DNA of 64,000 nucleotides from Chlamydomonas reinhardtii (lineage: Eukaryota; Chlorophyta; Chlorophyceae; Chlamydomonadales; Chlamydomonadaceae): assembly GCF_000002595.2 (NCBI RefSeq), contig NC_057006.1:3682028-3746027 (forward strand), in the 5' to 3' direction. Under the pieces are notes generated by a model that was not told the DNA's origin, did not search any database, and saw only the letters and a list, made by a program, of their open reading frames with translations. Positions 12,286 to 25,054 of this stretch are shown piece by piece. The first letter of the stretch is position 1; the number at the start of each line of letters is the position of its first letter. The translations under genes and the position numbers were made by a program.

Positions 12286-15200
12286 TTACTTCACCAGCCG
12301 GCGAACTGCCAGCCACAGCGCAACATAGGCCAGCAGCAGCAGCGCCCAGACCATGGCAAACAGAATGCCCAGGTTCTGGCCCACACTGCCCTTATCGCTG
12401 AAGCCCATGTTGGCAAGGACCATGGCGCCGTTGTACCCGGGCGGGCAGGACTCGTCGGGTGAGCAGTTAATCTGCAAAGGGTGTGCCGTAGTTAGTCAGC
12501 CCGATATCGGAACATCCGTGCAGCAGTTAGTCATGATGCGATGCAGTGATTGCTGCAGCACCATGGTGCTCGAGGCCAAGCAAGGCTGATGCATGCTAGC
12601 ACAGCTGCCAGACCGCCCGCCCGCCCGCCCGCCGCTACGCACCCCCACCTGCAGGCCCGCGAACTCGTTCTTGGCCAGGGCGATGTAGCCGTAGCGCATG
12701 GGTGAGATGTACTGGATCCAGGTGAAATACGGCGGAATCTGTGTGTACGGCATGCACCAGAACAACCGTTATCGATGCAGCAGGCCTGCAGGTGGCCCAT
12801 CAAAAAACTCTAACAGCCCCCGCAAAGGGTCAACCGCAGCAGCAACAGCAGCAACAGCAGCGGCGTTCTGAGGAGCTCACCGTGTCGCTGTTCACGAAGA
12901 AGCCGGAGAACACCACTGCAGCAGGATCATGTGGGGGAGACAGGGCGAGCGGCGGCGGGGAAGTGCGTGCGCATGAGTACACGTGTGTGCCGGCGCTAGA
13001 TGTAAACCCCGGTCATTCCGTGTTCACGCGACCTAGCTATCTACCGCCGCGCGACCTGACATATCCCAGGGCCCTTACTGCCACCCTGTCATTTGCCGCG
13101 GCACTCACTGAGTGGCAGCAGGAACATGGGCATGACGGACAGCGCCACACTGAGGTCGTTGAACAGGCAGCTCACGAAGATGCCCAGCGCCGCGCCCGAG
13201 TTATCCATCAGCACCTGCACGGCGTGGCGTGTATGGCGTGGTGCGGCTCGCTCGGCACGTTTCGCCGCGGCGCAGCAGCCGCCATACATGATGTCAGGCA
13301 GAATACCTGCCTATCGCCTACAGTCCAAACCGCCGGTACCGGTGTCCTCCACAGCCTAGCACGGTCACTGTGCGCCGCGCCGCCGTGTCCTAAGCTGCCG
13401 GGTCAATAAGCACCTGCACATCCCTGCTGTGTATGTCAGGCGTGTGGCGCCGCCACGCCTCCCACCATTGTGAGCGCGAACCAGCCGAAGTGCGCGGCTG
13501 TGGCCTGGTAGCCAATCATGAAGTAGCAGATGCAGCTGAACAGTACCGGCAGGATGATGTGGCTGGGCAGCTCCACCAGCCAGCGCGAGATGAAGTAGGC
13601 GGGCAGGCCGTACAGCCGCGTCTGGTGCATGCGTGAGCAGGGCAGCAGGCGGAGGCGGGCGAGAGCAGGTAGGCGGGTAGAGGTGAGCGGTGGGCACGGG
13701 TGGGGGTAGGCAGACGGGATACGGAAGCGGGGTGGTGTTCAGCGTTCCGGACAGGGGCGGCGGCGGCGGACCCAAATGCGGTCGACATGGATGGATATGC
13801 CCGGGAGGCACGCCCACCTTTATGAACTATCGGTAAACATGCATGTGCTGCCGCGAGGTAAACCCCACATGCTCACACACCTCCCCGACCAGCCTCCACA
13901 ATCGCACACCAACGTCGCCGCCCAGTCTTCCCTTCAAGCACTCCCGCCCACTCACCCCGAACTCTCGCTGGAAGACGGGCTTCTCGGATCCGAACACCGT
14001 GAGTATGCCCATGACGGAGCCGAACAGCCCCTCCACCACCAGGAAGAACAGGCTGCCCTGCCGGTCCTGCACGCCCGCCAGGTCGTCGCTCACCTGCAGG
14101 TAGATCAGACCCACCACCTGGGTGGGCAGGTGGAACAGGTGGGCAGCAGGTGGGCAGCTGAAGAGACTGCGAGCTTGGCGGTGGTGCGGATGTGGTTGCA
14201 GGGATGGATCCCCCGAGCATGCGAACTGTGTGTCGACTCAGCAGCTTCATACCACTGTCACGGGCCCCATTCCACTCCACTCCACTGCCACCTGTCCCCA
14301 GCACGCACACGGCCACCACCCCATGCCCCCACCCACCCCGTCCTCCATGAACGGCTACCCCCGGCCCCACCCACCAGTGACAAGAACACGGTCTGCGCCA
14401 GTTTGCCGCGGAACACCAGCGGGTTGCGCCAGGCGTTCAGCAGCGCGCGCCGAGCCAGCAGCGGAGCCTGCAGCCAGAAGGGCGCCACCGCGCTCTCCGC
14501 GAGCTTGCTGATGCCGGCGGCCTCGGCGGCGCGCCGCGACGTCAGCGAGCGGTGCAGCGCGGCAGCCTGTGAGGGTGCGGCGTGCGAGCGTTCGGCGGGC
14601 GGGCACGTGTTGGGTTGCTTGTGGGTGTTACAGCTTGAGGTCAGGGCAATCAAGCAAGGCGTCAAGCACTCCAGCATGATAGATGTTGTGCAGGAGGAGA
14701 GCAGAAGATTGCTGCCGTCTTATCGGCTGAGAACTTAGGTGTCACCTCACCTGCGGGCTCCCGTCCCATGCGGCAATGAGCGAAGCAATGCGCTGCTCCT
14801 CCGCCGCGTGCGCCGCCTCCGCCGCGGATAACGCCGCCTTGGCAGCAGCCTCCGCCTCCGCCTCCGCCTCGGCCGCGTGCTTGCCCGCCTCCGCGTCGTG
14901 TCCAGCGGCGGCATGGCCGTGCCGGTGCGGCAGCGAGGGCAGGTGCGGCAGGCGCGGGAGATGGTGCCCGTGCCCGTTGGCACCGTCTGCGGTTGAGTCA
15001 CGCGTGGCTTGTGTCATACTCACGCTGCAGTCTTTACGGGTACCAGAGCATGTGCGTCATACGGTGCTGACTCACCAGCCTGCGGCGCCGCCTCGGTGTC
15101 ATCGCCCGCGGCTGCGGGCGCGTTCAGCACCTCCATGAACAGATAGTCGGCTACGGCAGTCGTGAGAGAGTGTGTGTTGTGCACATCACGAGTGTAATAC

Positions 15201-16447
15201 CAGTGTGTTCGAGAGTGGTTAGCGACGTCCCTGGGAACACTCCCCAGTATGTGTCAGAACTCTGGAGGAGGGCCGGTGCGTGCGTCTCCGGCGCGTTTCC
15301 AGTGCACATCATGGCGCAGCGCCGTCAGTTGTGTACCATCCCGACTAACCTGGGTTGGTGTAGTTGGGGCAGTGATAGCCCAGCGCACCAAAGTAGCCCA
15401 CCATGTCCTGCACCTGACCCAGATAGATGATCTGTGGACGCGCGGGTGAAAGAACGAGGGGGAGCAGAACAGGACACAATGCAGTTGTGCGAACAGGCTT
15501 TACGGGGCGCACCCGCAAGGAGCCGTGCGCACATTATTTGGGACGCGCGCGTTGTTGTGGCCACGGACCATGGCACGCCACACACCCCACAACCTGTCGC
15601 GCCCCACCCTGCCCGACCCTGCCCCGCCCCCTGCCGCCAGCCGCACCTGCCCCGCCGCCAGGACCACCAAGTCATCGAACAGGTGGAAGACCTCGGAGGA
15701 GGGCTGGTGGATGCTGCACACCACCGTGCGCCCGTGCAGGTGCGCCACAGAGCGCAGGATGTGCACCACCTGCATTGGCGTGCGTGCATTGGCATACGGC
15801 AATGGGGGGGAGGGGCTGCAGGGATTGCAGTGCACAGGTCGCCACACAGGTGAACACAGGCGACGCACACATGCATGCATACTGTATGCTATCTTCTTCT
15901 GTCCCGTAGCTCCCGAGCGCCGACCCGTTGCACGATCCGTCCGCGTGCACTAGCCGCGGCGGGCTCTTCTCCCCCGCCCCCTCCCCCTTCCCGTTCTGCG
16001 TCCTGTCGCTAAGTGGTTTGGACTTACCCGCGCCCGCCCGAACCCGCCCCTGCCCACCTTGAAAGCTGTGAAGCTGTCTAGGCCGCTGGAGGACTCGTCC
16101 AGGAATAACACCGCCGGCTCCGTCACCATCTCCATGCCCAGGGACAGACGGCGCTTCTCACCGCCTGTGACGGCGCCAGGTGTGGCGGCGCCAGGGTACA
16201 TTGCGGTGCGAAGTGCATGTGGGCAAGCCAATGCAGTATGCACCACGCACGTACAACAGGCGCGCAACAGCTTCTCCACCCCTTCCCCCAGGCAGGCGCC
16301 CTGCTCCGCGCCGTGTGACCCGTTCCGTGCCCCTGCACCCACCCGAAATGCCCTTGATCATGGAGCTGCCCACCACACTGTCCAGCGACTTGTGCAGGTT
16401 GAGCAGCTGGGCTACCTCCATGGCGCGTTGCGACTTCTGAGCCGCTG

Positions 16448-16480
<33 letters not shown>

Positions 16481-17881
16481 AATTGAGCGTGGAGGGCAGG
16501 AGGCCGGCGTGGGAGGGCCTGGGTTATGGAGGGGCCGTGCTAGGCGTTGCGACCCCTGCTATGCACCTGAAAGCCTGGGCTTATCGTATTAGCCTGGTGT
16601 CGGGCCTGCCGTGTGTCACGGACGTAGCTGCCTGCAGCTGCACCGCGCACCCGGATGCCCGCCCACCGTACGCATGCACGCACACACGGACGTACCCGTC
16701 ATGGAGGACGGCAGCTTGAGTGCGGCCGCGAACTCCAGAGCCTCCCGCACCGTCATGGTGTGAAGTATAACGTCCTGTGCAACACCGTTTCGGCGGGCCA
16801 CCAGGATGCGGGGCATTCAGACGCGGGCGTGACTCAACGGCTAGGTGCTGGTAGCGCCGAGGGCCATGGCATGACCCAGGCGGGGGACCGCCGAGTTCCG
16901 CCGTGCCTTATACATTACACACACGCCGGCGTGGACGCGCGTCGGCTTCGCCTATGTGGCCACCCGCTCCCCTTACCTCCTGGTGCACAAAGCCCGAGAT
17001 GCGCCTCATCTTCTCCTTGGTCACGGCCTTGCCGTTGACCAGGACGTCGCCCGTCAGCTTGTCCTGGGCCTTGTAGAATCCGGCCTGAAGGGGGCATGAG
17101 GCATGGGATACAGGGCTTGCAGGTGGCATGCGGCACTGTTGGGAGACGCATGAACAGGCGAGTTGGGCAACATGGGCGGTATCGTGCCGGGTAGGCACAA
17201 TACACGTACCAGGACGTTTAAGAGCGTTGTCTTTCCCGAGCCTGACGCCCCCATCACTGCCGTGAGCCGTGCCGGCTCAAAAACGCCACTGCGGGTGCAT
17301 TGTTGCGCCATCAGGTGTGTGAGCCACGGAGCTTGGCTGACACGCTGGGTTACTAAGACGAGCAGGAAAGGCTGGCAGGCCGCAGTCAGCAGCTACCCCT
17401 GAGTGTTGTGCGCCAGTAAATCGGTCACCTGACATCCTTCAGAATGCTTTTTGAGGTGTCGCCCCCCTTCTTTGCAGGCTTGACCTGTGGATGAGAGCGC
17501 AGTAGGAGAGTGAGTTTGCGTGCAGCTTCGAACAGTCACAGGGGACGCGCGGCAGCACCCCATCGCCCTCACCTGCACCGTGTACGTGAGGTTCTGGAAC
17601 AGAATTTGGAGCCGTGTGATGTCCGGCCCCTCCAGGACTGGCGGTTTTGTGGGGGGCTCGTCTGCAGGTGCAACGCCGTGGGGCAGGTCGGGTGGCACTT
17701 CGGAAGTTGGCACGTCCAGGCGCGCCTTAAAGAAGGAGCTTCCGGGGCCGGCGTTCCGGTCTTCAGAAGGAGCGTTCGGGCCAACTGCTGTCGGGCGCGA
17801 CGCCATGGCGGTCGCAGTCCGTCTCGAGCACTTCGCGCCCGCTGGATCCGTGACCAAAGCGCATGCGCCCGTCCGTTCCAT
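12286..17881 (-). CDS. ABCG-subfamily half-size ABC transporter
   Basis: Eighteen exons (minus strand): 17881-17573, 17484-17429, 17288-17210, 17084-16977, 16774-16696, 16444-16343, 16164-16058, 15769-15647, 15431-15350, 15150-15076, 15031-14751, 14566-14375, 14117-13956, 13621-13466, 13214-13109, 12915-12881, 12738-12649, 12471-12286; 775 residues. The nucleotide-binding domain comes first: Walker A GASGSGKT (135-142), [18 protein letters not shown]-type Q-loop region, signature ISGGE (243-247), Walker B LFLDE (D267, E268) and H-loop SIHQPSSE (H301). A His/Ala/Glu-rich linker follows, then the membrane domain with about six hydrophobic segments, ending [12 protein letters not shown]-before-TMD order and size define ABCG half transporters, which dimerise and export lipids or other hydrophobic compounds. 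The D-loop is SSSGLDS rather than PTSGLDS. The acceptor at 15031 is the weakest splice site. Confidence 0.9.
12836..12864. repeat. CAG/CAA trinucleotide run
   Basis: A short CAGCAA-type run lies in the intron between ABCG exons 16 and 17. It is noncoding in the model. Confidence 0.7.
16446..16479. repeat. (GGCA)n tetranucleotide repeat
   Basis: About eight GGCA units directly abut the acceptor of ABCG exon 6. On the coding strand this is a (TGCC)n pyrimidine-rich tract leading into CTGCAG, so the repeat may serve as the splice-site tract. Confidence 0.85.
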
Positions 17882-18287
17882 GCTTGCCTTGTGACTCGTG
17901 GCCTTCCATTTCCTTGGCTCAAGTGGCAAACCGGCACCAAAACGGAACTTCTTTGTCGGGGCCAACACCAGGGCAAACTACAAGTGATAAAGGACTGTGA
18001 AAAAAACTTGTATAGTAACATGCAGCGCAAGTAAACCTTTATACAGCCGGGCCATCGATCTGACATCTGGAAGAAGGCACCGCTCGAGCCAACGCAGCGC
18101 ATGCCTGCCCACAGCTGGTCGCGCACAGCTCTTTGATTAATTTATCAGGCAGTCAAGTATATGAGCCTAGGCTCCACGCGGTTCACGAGGGATTGTTGAC
18201 AGCCATGGACAGGTCCGAGCTAGACGACTCGACTTAGACGTTTTGGAAAGCTTCGGGCGCTTGCAGGCTTCCGCGTCGCTTGTTATC
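17882..18287. promoter_or_regulatory. Divergent intergenic region (ABCG / coiled-coil gene)
   Basis: About 400 bp separate two start codons pointing away from each other, so both promoters and 5' UTRs must fit here. The region is A/T-richer than the flanking exons. No specific promoter element can be asserted. Confidence 0.4.
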
Positions 18288-21048
18288 ATGCGCGGTCAGG
18301 GAGCTCCTCTCCGACCTGGCGCGACTCCGCGTGTCGCGGGCCTGCCTGCGCCGGGCCCCCGAGCCCCACAGCACACGACGGAAAGCTTTGCAGCCTACGG
18401 AGTCTCCACTGGGCAGCATGGCGCGGCGCCAATTACTGAGCGGGAAATGGTGCAGCTGCAGATAGAGCTCAGGAAGACACAAGAGGTGGGGCGGGCACAC
18501 GCCCGTGTGGACTGTATCGCAGGGGTGCTGTGTCGCGAGTCCTGCCCGGGTGTTCGGCTCCTGCTGAGCAGTTTCTGTGTGCATGGCGAGCACAAGCCCC
18601 AATATGTGAATATGATCTCGTGCAGGTGCTGAATAGCCGCGATGAGTTGATTGACGGCTACAAGAAAAGCCTGGAGGAGCTGCGCGACCAGCTGGTGGCG
18701 CGAGAGATGGTAGGCGGGGCCAGAATGAAGTACAGTGTTCGTGTGTATGCCTGGGTGAATGCGCTGCCCGAAACGCGCTTTATAGTCATCCTTCAGAACG
18801 CCAAGGCCGGTTTCGTTGTTTTCACTGCGCTGTGCTCTGTGTGCAGCGCGGGGCCCGGCAAAGGCGTGCGCGCCGAGCTGACGCCCGAGTACCCTCCTCC
18901 TGTGACTTCGTCGCAACGAACAGGCGCTGGCCAGCTGTGAGCAGCGGCTGCGTGCCACCGAGAGCGAGCGGCAGCTACTTATAGTGCAGGTGGAACGGCT
19001 GGAGCTGGGCGCACGGCGCGCGGCGGAGAGCCACAGCTCCGCTTTGTCGGCGGAGATGGAGCGCAGGTCCGCGCGGGAGCTGATGTTGGTGCGAGCTTAG
19101 GGCGTGAAGGGGAATTTGCATTTCAAAGAGAGCTGCGACGGATGGCCCTTGATTTGCGGTGTATTTGGGGCGTGCGCTGACCTGCTGCTGGAATGCAGAC
19201 CTTCGCCACTCCGCACCATTCACTCGCACACAGGGATCAGGAGTTGGGCTCCATCCGCAGCGACCGCGATGAGCAGGTGGGCTCGCTGCGGCGGCGGCTG
19301 GGCGAGACGGCGGAGCAGCTGGACGGCGCGCGGGCCAACTTGCGTGAGCTGCTGGCGGAGCGCAGTCAGGTGCTGCAGCAGGTGCGTGCATTGTGCGGCA
19401 CACGTGTGTGGATGCGTCCATTAGCACGTGCTATAACATAGGTTGCTTATGGTCGCCCAGGTGACTGATGCCGGCTACACAGAACGCTTCAGCTCATGCG
19501 GCACGTCCTTATAGCGCCCGTTCCTACACGCCGCTCATGCAGGCGGAGGCGGCGCAGCGGCAAGCGTCGGAGAAGGCGGCGGAGGCGGAGGCTGCGACGC
19601 GGTCACTGGCGGCGACGGAGCTCACCCTGGCAGACCTGCGCGAGGAGCGACATCAGGCGCTGGCGCTGCGCGACGAGCGCATTCGTGAGCTTATCACCCA
19701 GGTCGCGGAGCTGGGCCGCGCTGGCGACTCGCGCAGCGCGGAGCACCAGGCCGCGCTGGGCACCTGGATGAACGCCTACAACGCGCTAAGAGGCGCGGCC
19801 GACAAGCAGCGTGGGGAGCTGCTGGCGTTGCAGGTGAGTGCAGCATTCGGGTGTACGGGTTGCGGGCAATCGGCGAAAGGAAGAGGTACGTGGAAGGCGG
19901 CTGGGGCGAGTGGTAGGAGCTGGGGCAGGACATGAGCTCGCGTGCGCTGACATGCGGCACCGTGCGACGACTGTGGTACAAACCTACGAAGATGTTAAGC
20001 ATTTGCACCTCTCATCCCGCACCCTCGACTGCTCCCTGGCGCCGCAGTCCTCTGAAAGGCGCACCAGCGACTCGCTTAAGGACACGGAGCGGCGGCTGCG
20101 TGACGCCCAAGAAGCGGTGGTGGCGGTGCGGCTTGAGCTGCAGCGGCAGACCGCACACGCCGCAGCTGCGGAGACGGAGGCCAAATCGCTGCGGCGGGAG
20201 CTGCAGCGGGCGTGGGCGGGACACGGCACCATGGCACCCGTGCCGGCGGCCACTCAACCTGCATCGATGCCACTGCAAGCCGCTACCTCGGCTAATGCCG
20301 GCGTGCTCCAGACGCTGGGAGAAGGTGGTGGCGGTTCTGCGCAGCCGTGGGCGTATGGCCCGGGCCCAAGCTACACCGCAAATTCAGTCGATGGTCAGTT
20401 GCCTCAGGACAGTCAGCACCCGCCGTTTGCACCCCAGCAGCCAGCAAGTTCAGGCGCTGGCTATCAGCCGGGGCAGCCAGTTGTAGGTGTGGCTGTGACA
20501 GCAGGCCCCGGCAGCGGCGGGCTTGCGTGGCAACAGGCGGGCGCACAGCACGGCGGCCCTTATGCGCCAGCATATGGCTACGCGGCTGCAGCGCCCTTGT
20601 ACCCAGGGCCTCATGTTAGCGGACTGGTGAGTGTCGTAGGAGCTGGGGACGCCGTTTGATTTTCGTGCAAGAAATGCCACTGCCACAGGCCAACACACCT
20701 GATTGCTATGATTAATTCTTGGGCCTGCCTGCCTTCCATGCTACCTGCCAGCAGATGCCGCTCACGGCGGCCGCAGCGACTGGCGCCGCACCTTGGTCCA
20801 GCAGTAGCGGCGCTGTCGGTAATGCCTGCTCGATCAATGGCCTCAGCAGCCTCAGCTGCCTTGCTGGTACGTGCCGTTGCTGTCCATGCGGGGACAGCCT
20901 GCTTGACGGGCGTGGTCGCGGCACGAAAGCTGGAGGAGGCCTTCGGCAAGGCCGAGCATGCAAGTCTGCGAGCGCCACGCCAGTCAAGGCGGGAGCTGGG
21001 GCTGCGGCGCATGGGGCACGGGGAGCGCACAGGCGGCTCGGCCTCTAA
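18288..21048 (+). CDS. Coiled-coil protein with Pro/Gly/Gln-rich C-terminus, function unknown
   Basis: Exons 18288-18485, 18626-18709, 18924-19088, 19199-19381, 19543-19833, 20048-20626 and 20755-21048 give 597 residues. From about residue 55 to 345 the sequence is heptad-like and highly charged: EMVQLQIELRKTQE, SRDELIDGYKKSLEELRDQL, RDEQVGSLRRRLGETAEQL, REERHQALALRDERIREL and DTERRLRDAQEAVVAVRLEL. This is a long, interrupted coiled coil split over six exons. The C-terminal third is Ala/Gly/Pro/Gln/Tyr-rich and probably disordered. No catalytic domain is present. A structural role, for instance in basal body or cilium, is possible but only inferred. The frame of the last exon is supported only by staying open, and an internal intron there is possible. 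Confidence 0.75.
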
Positions 21049-21390
21049 GTGGCTGTGAAGGCGGCGGGGTTTGAGCTACGGCTCTGCTGTTACGCTACGG
21101 TATTGGGTTGCGGCGGATACAAGGGGTGTTTGCAGAATGAAGGCAGGCTAGGCTGACAGGACCCGCGGAAACGCTGAAGCCATTGCAAAAGCGGAAAGTG
21201 AGGGTCAGAGCGCTTCTGCTTAATGTGTTTCGTACGTGGTTCATATAACATGTCTGAAAGGCATCAGGCTCAGAGGACGCGGACCCGGTGGATGTGCAGG
21301 GCTGACGCTTGGCAGGGGCGTAGCGAGTGACACGGCCCGAGGTTTCAGGGCCCACGTGGCCCACCGCGCATACCAAATGGCTTTTGGGAC

Positions 21391-21395
21391 TGTAA
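21391..21395 (+). terminator. Putative poly(A) signal TGTAA of the coiled-coil gene
   Basis: TGTAA lies 343 nt after the stop at 21048 and about 170 nt before the next start codon. It is the only such signal on this strand that I saw in the interval. Confidence 0.5.
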
Positions 21396-21568
21396 CAAAT
21401 TTGTGGTGTTGATGTCGATGACTTTGTATGCAAGTTTGTGCGGTCTGCAGCTGTAGCGGGCTGGTGCAGTGCCGCCCCATGCGAGGTCGGCACTAAAATT
21501 TAGCACTCGCCCCTGCCTCCGCACTCTTTACTCCACAACCCACGTGGAAATACGAGTAGCTAACAAAA

Positions 21569-23666
21569 ATGTCGCAAAACGGTGCTGGTACCCTTATTAA
21601 GACGAAGCCGCGCTGCGAGCGCAACCGCGTGCTGGTTACTGGTGGTGCTGGCTTCGTGGGCAGCCACCTGTGTGACTACCTGGTGGCTCGTGGCGACCAC
21701 GTAGGTCTTGGGCTCAAAAGACTGGGTTGGGTGACCCAGCTTTCGTCGATCGGCATTCGTGCAGAGTCGCAACTGGTCGCTGTTATGCTGTAGGTGATCT
21801 GCCTGGACAACTTCTTCACTGGCAGCAAGGAGAACATTGCCCACCTAATTGGCAAGCCCAACTTTGAGGTCATTCGCCACGATGTGGTTGAGCCAATCCT
21901 CTTGGAGGTGGACCAAATCTTCCACTGCGCCTGCCCCGCATCACCAATTCACTATAAGTAAGCAGACGTATCATTCGGGCAGGTGTTGGCGAGGGTCGAA
22001 CTGTTGCATGCCGAAGGATCGTTGCGGCGCCCCTCTGCCAGAGGGCTCATACTGCAGTTTTTGGATGGTGGTGGACGGGTGTGAATATTGTGGCGGTGGG
22101 GATGCGAAGGGGTCGTTTCCATGTGCGGCGTGGGTTGGGAGGCCGTGGCTCCTTCCCTGCCTGTCCTTCCGCGTTTCCGCGGCGCACAAACCACTCGTAG
22201 GGAACGGCTCGGGAGGGCGACGTCTGCGTCGGCGCACCAGCCAGGACAGTGCTGGGGCACGTGGCTTCAACTCGTATATATACCTAACGTGCCTCCTCCA
22301 CTCTCACCACCAACAGGTACAACCCCATCAAGACCGCCAAGACCAGCTTCCTGGGCACCATGAACATGCTGGGCCTGGCCAAGCGCTGCAAGGCGCGCTT
22401 CCTCATCACCAGCACCAGCGAGGTCTACGGTGACCCGCTGGAGCACCCTCAGCGCGAGACCTACTGGGGCAACGTCAACCCCATCGGCGAGCGCTCGTGC
22501 TACGACGAGGGTGAGCACGTGGGGGCCTTGGGGAGTATTGTCTGAAGGGTTGCAGGAGGCCGGATCTATGGCAGCTGGCCCACCCAATGCCAAAGTGATG
22601 TCGCCTGTTTGTAAAACTGACGGTTTCTACTGGCTCTTCTATGAACAGGCAAGCGTGTGGCGGAGACCCTGACCATGGACTACTACCGCGAGCACAACCT
22701 GCAGGTAAAGTTTGCGGCTTGGCATACGGCCTGGGCGGGATGGGCTGGATGGCCAGGATCCTGGGCCCCTGTGGTCGGATGCAGGCGTGCGTTGCCACAC
22801 GGCTTGTGGGGCCCTTGCGGACATGAAATGAAGGCGAACACAAATGCTGGGAGCCGCGACAGCCCGCACTTAAACGCATGCACAATTGCGGCGGGGGCGG
22901 CACAATGAGTCAGCCCGTTTCCTGCCACAGTCAGCCTAGCGCCAATGCCAATTGCTACCGGCTCCCTGCTGTCGTCCGCCTCCTCGCCGCCATGTGCGCG
23001 CAGGTGCGCATCGTGCGCATCTTCAACACGTACGGCCCCCGCATGGCGCTTGACGACGGCCGCGTGGTGAGCAACTTCGTGTCCCAGGCGCTGACCAACA
23101 AGCCCATCACCGTGTACGGCGACGGCCAGCAGACGCGCTCGTTCCAGTACGTGAGCGACCTGGTGAAGGGCCTGGTCACGGTGATGGACGGGCCTGAGAT
23201 CGGCCCCTTCAACATCGGCAACCCGGTAAGGAGGAGGCTAGTGGGTCAGACGAGCTACCGGGGACGAAGCAGGGCAAGGCCAGGTTCAGGGAAGTGCAAG
23301 GCGTTAAGTTGCGCCGACGTACGCCGACGAGAAACCCCAGTAGTGTGTCAATCGTACACGACGACGTGTGCCATAGCACGCAAGTAGGCTACAAGCAGCG
23401 CCCGGGCCTGACAAGTGCCGTACCTCGTGCTGTCTTTGTGTCTCCAGGGTGAGTTCACGATGCTGGAGCTGGCCAACCTGGTCAAGGAGGTGGTCAACCC
23501 CAAGGCCGTTATCGAGTACCGCGAGAACACCGCCGACGACCCCAAGTGCCGCAAGCCCGACATCACCAAGGTCAAGACGACGTTGGGCTGGGAGCCGGTG
23601 GTGCCGCTGCGCGAAGGCCTGGAGCGTATGGTGGACGACTTCAAGAAGCGCCTGGGCGTGGAGTAA
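21569..23666 (+). CDS. UXS: UDP-glucuronate decarboxylase (UDP-xylose synthase), soluble type
   Basis: Exons 21569-21700, 21794-21957, 22317-22510, 22649-22704, 23004-23225 and 23448-23666 give 328 residues. The enzyme oxidises and decarboxylates UDP-glucuronic acid to UDP-xylose using bound NAD+ (EC 4.1.1.35). Visible features: Rossmann motif GGAGFVGS (25-32), [39 protein letters not shown], catalytic Y161-x-x-x-K165 in [35 protein letters not shown], and a C-terminal [16 protein letters not shown]. There is no N-terminal membrane anchor, as in the cytosolic plant UXS3 class. All residues expected of an active short-chain dehydrogenase/reductase-fold enzyme are present. The product feeds wall and glycoprotein xylosylation. 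Confidence 0.96.
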
Positions 23667-25054
23667 AGCAGCAGCAGCATCGGCTCTTGGAGGGAACCAG
23701 CTTGTGGTGGAGGGGCCGTGGGCATGCAAAGCAGAGGCGGCATGCCGCATGAGTTGGGTGCAGGGAACGGCTAGGTGACTTGATGGACGTGAGACTGACA
23801 GTATTTAACTCGTACGAGTGACCCGGGCAGGGAGAGGACCCCGTCTCTGACATGTTACATCGCCGTGCATTAGCAGTGACCGTAGACAGGTGCAAGTATG
23901 TTCGTTCAGTATGACCAATAGACCGGCATGGCACAGGCCGAGGTTGTGACACAAAGGGTCACATGATGAGCTCACGGAGTGACTTGGACAGGAATGTCCT
24001 CAGCATTGACGTTTGGCGATTGAGGCCAACTAGTTCACCATAGATTTGGCATCCTGGTTGCAACAGGTTACAACGCGAACCGGTGGTGCACACGCCTGTA
24101 ACAAGGTGCAAGCATGCCAGATAACCTCGTCATGCGCACGTAGCTCTCAGCACCGAGCCAACGGTACGTGACAGCACACCGCAGGAAAGGGGCCCCTGCT
24201 GCAATACCGGTCGGCCCACAGGGACTTGTGGAGCCCTGCGCTACGCATCAGGCATTCAGGCTTCCGCACTTCAATGCTTTCGCTCTGGGGCCAAGCAGAC
24301 AATGCACTTCCGCCTCTCAAATCAGAGCTATTCAGTGATCATATGTACAGCGGGCGCGCTTTCCAGCGCCCTGCAGCCGCGAACACCCTCCTAGTGCCAT
24401 CCAGAGATCCATTCACGCAATGCAGTTCACACAAAGCACGCATTGCTTGTCGCAAGTCCGATCAATGCAGACCTCGTCTCTGGACACAAACACCCAATAC
24501 CTGCCTACGTACACGCTCTGCTGGAGGCCCTGCACCTCCCCTGCCCTGCACTGCACCCTACTTGCCCCCGGCTTTGCGCTACGATCCCGCTTATCTAGCC
24601 AGCCTCGAACCATGCAGGCTGCCTGCACCAATGTGTATGCGCAACGGTATAAACATGAATCGCCGATCTTACAAGCACCCGCCCCTGCCCATCACCCCGC
24701 CCTGGAAGCAACCGATGGCATCGACCAAGAGTACCCATTCACTCGAGCACGACTGCACGAGTCATGCTTGGTCCTGGCTGTCACAGAAGATCGCATGCAA
24801 GCATTGCTGCTGGGAGGCGCAGCCACAGCCCGTCTGCCCGTTGCTTAGGACACTGCATGCTACATGCAGCAAACATGGCACTCGTCATCCCACGTGCGGG
24901 CCCGCCGATCACCGAATCACCGTCCAGCCAGACTTCAACTTACATCCAATTTTGCTAGAACACCAAACGTCCACGTCAAGGGCAGAATGCCATCGGACAC
25001 CCGCTGCTGCTGGCGAGCATGCTCCCGTCCGGTGCCCAGGCCCCCGCCTGCCCA
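23667..25054. other. Convergent intergenic region, UXS / IQ-protein gene
   Basis: A 1.4-kb region receiving both 3' ends. TGTAA at 24097-24101 (431 nt after the UXS stop) and TTACA at 24669-24673 (minus-strand TGTAA, 382 nt after the IQ-protein stop) are the likely poly(A) signals. No other coding potential was recognised. Confidence 0.5.

Noticed and set aside
13776-14738. 320-codon plus-strand frame across ABCG exons
   Set aside because: Antisense to exons 12-13 of the transporter, whose motifs and splice phases are clear.
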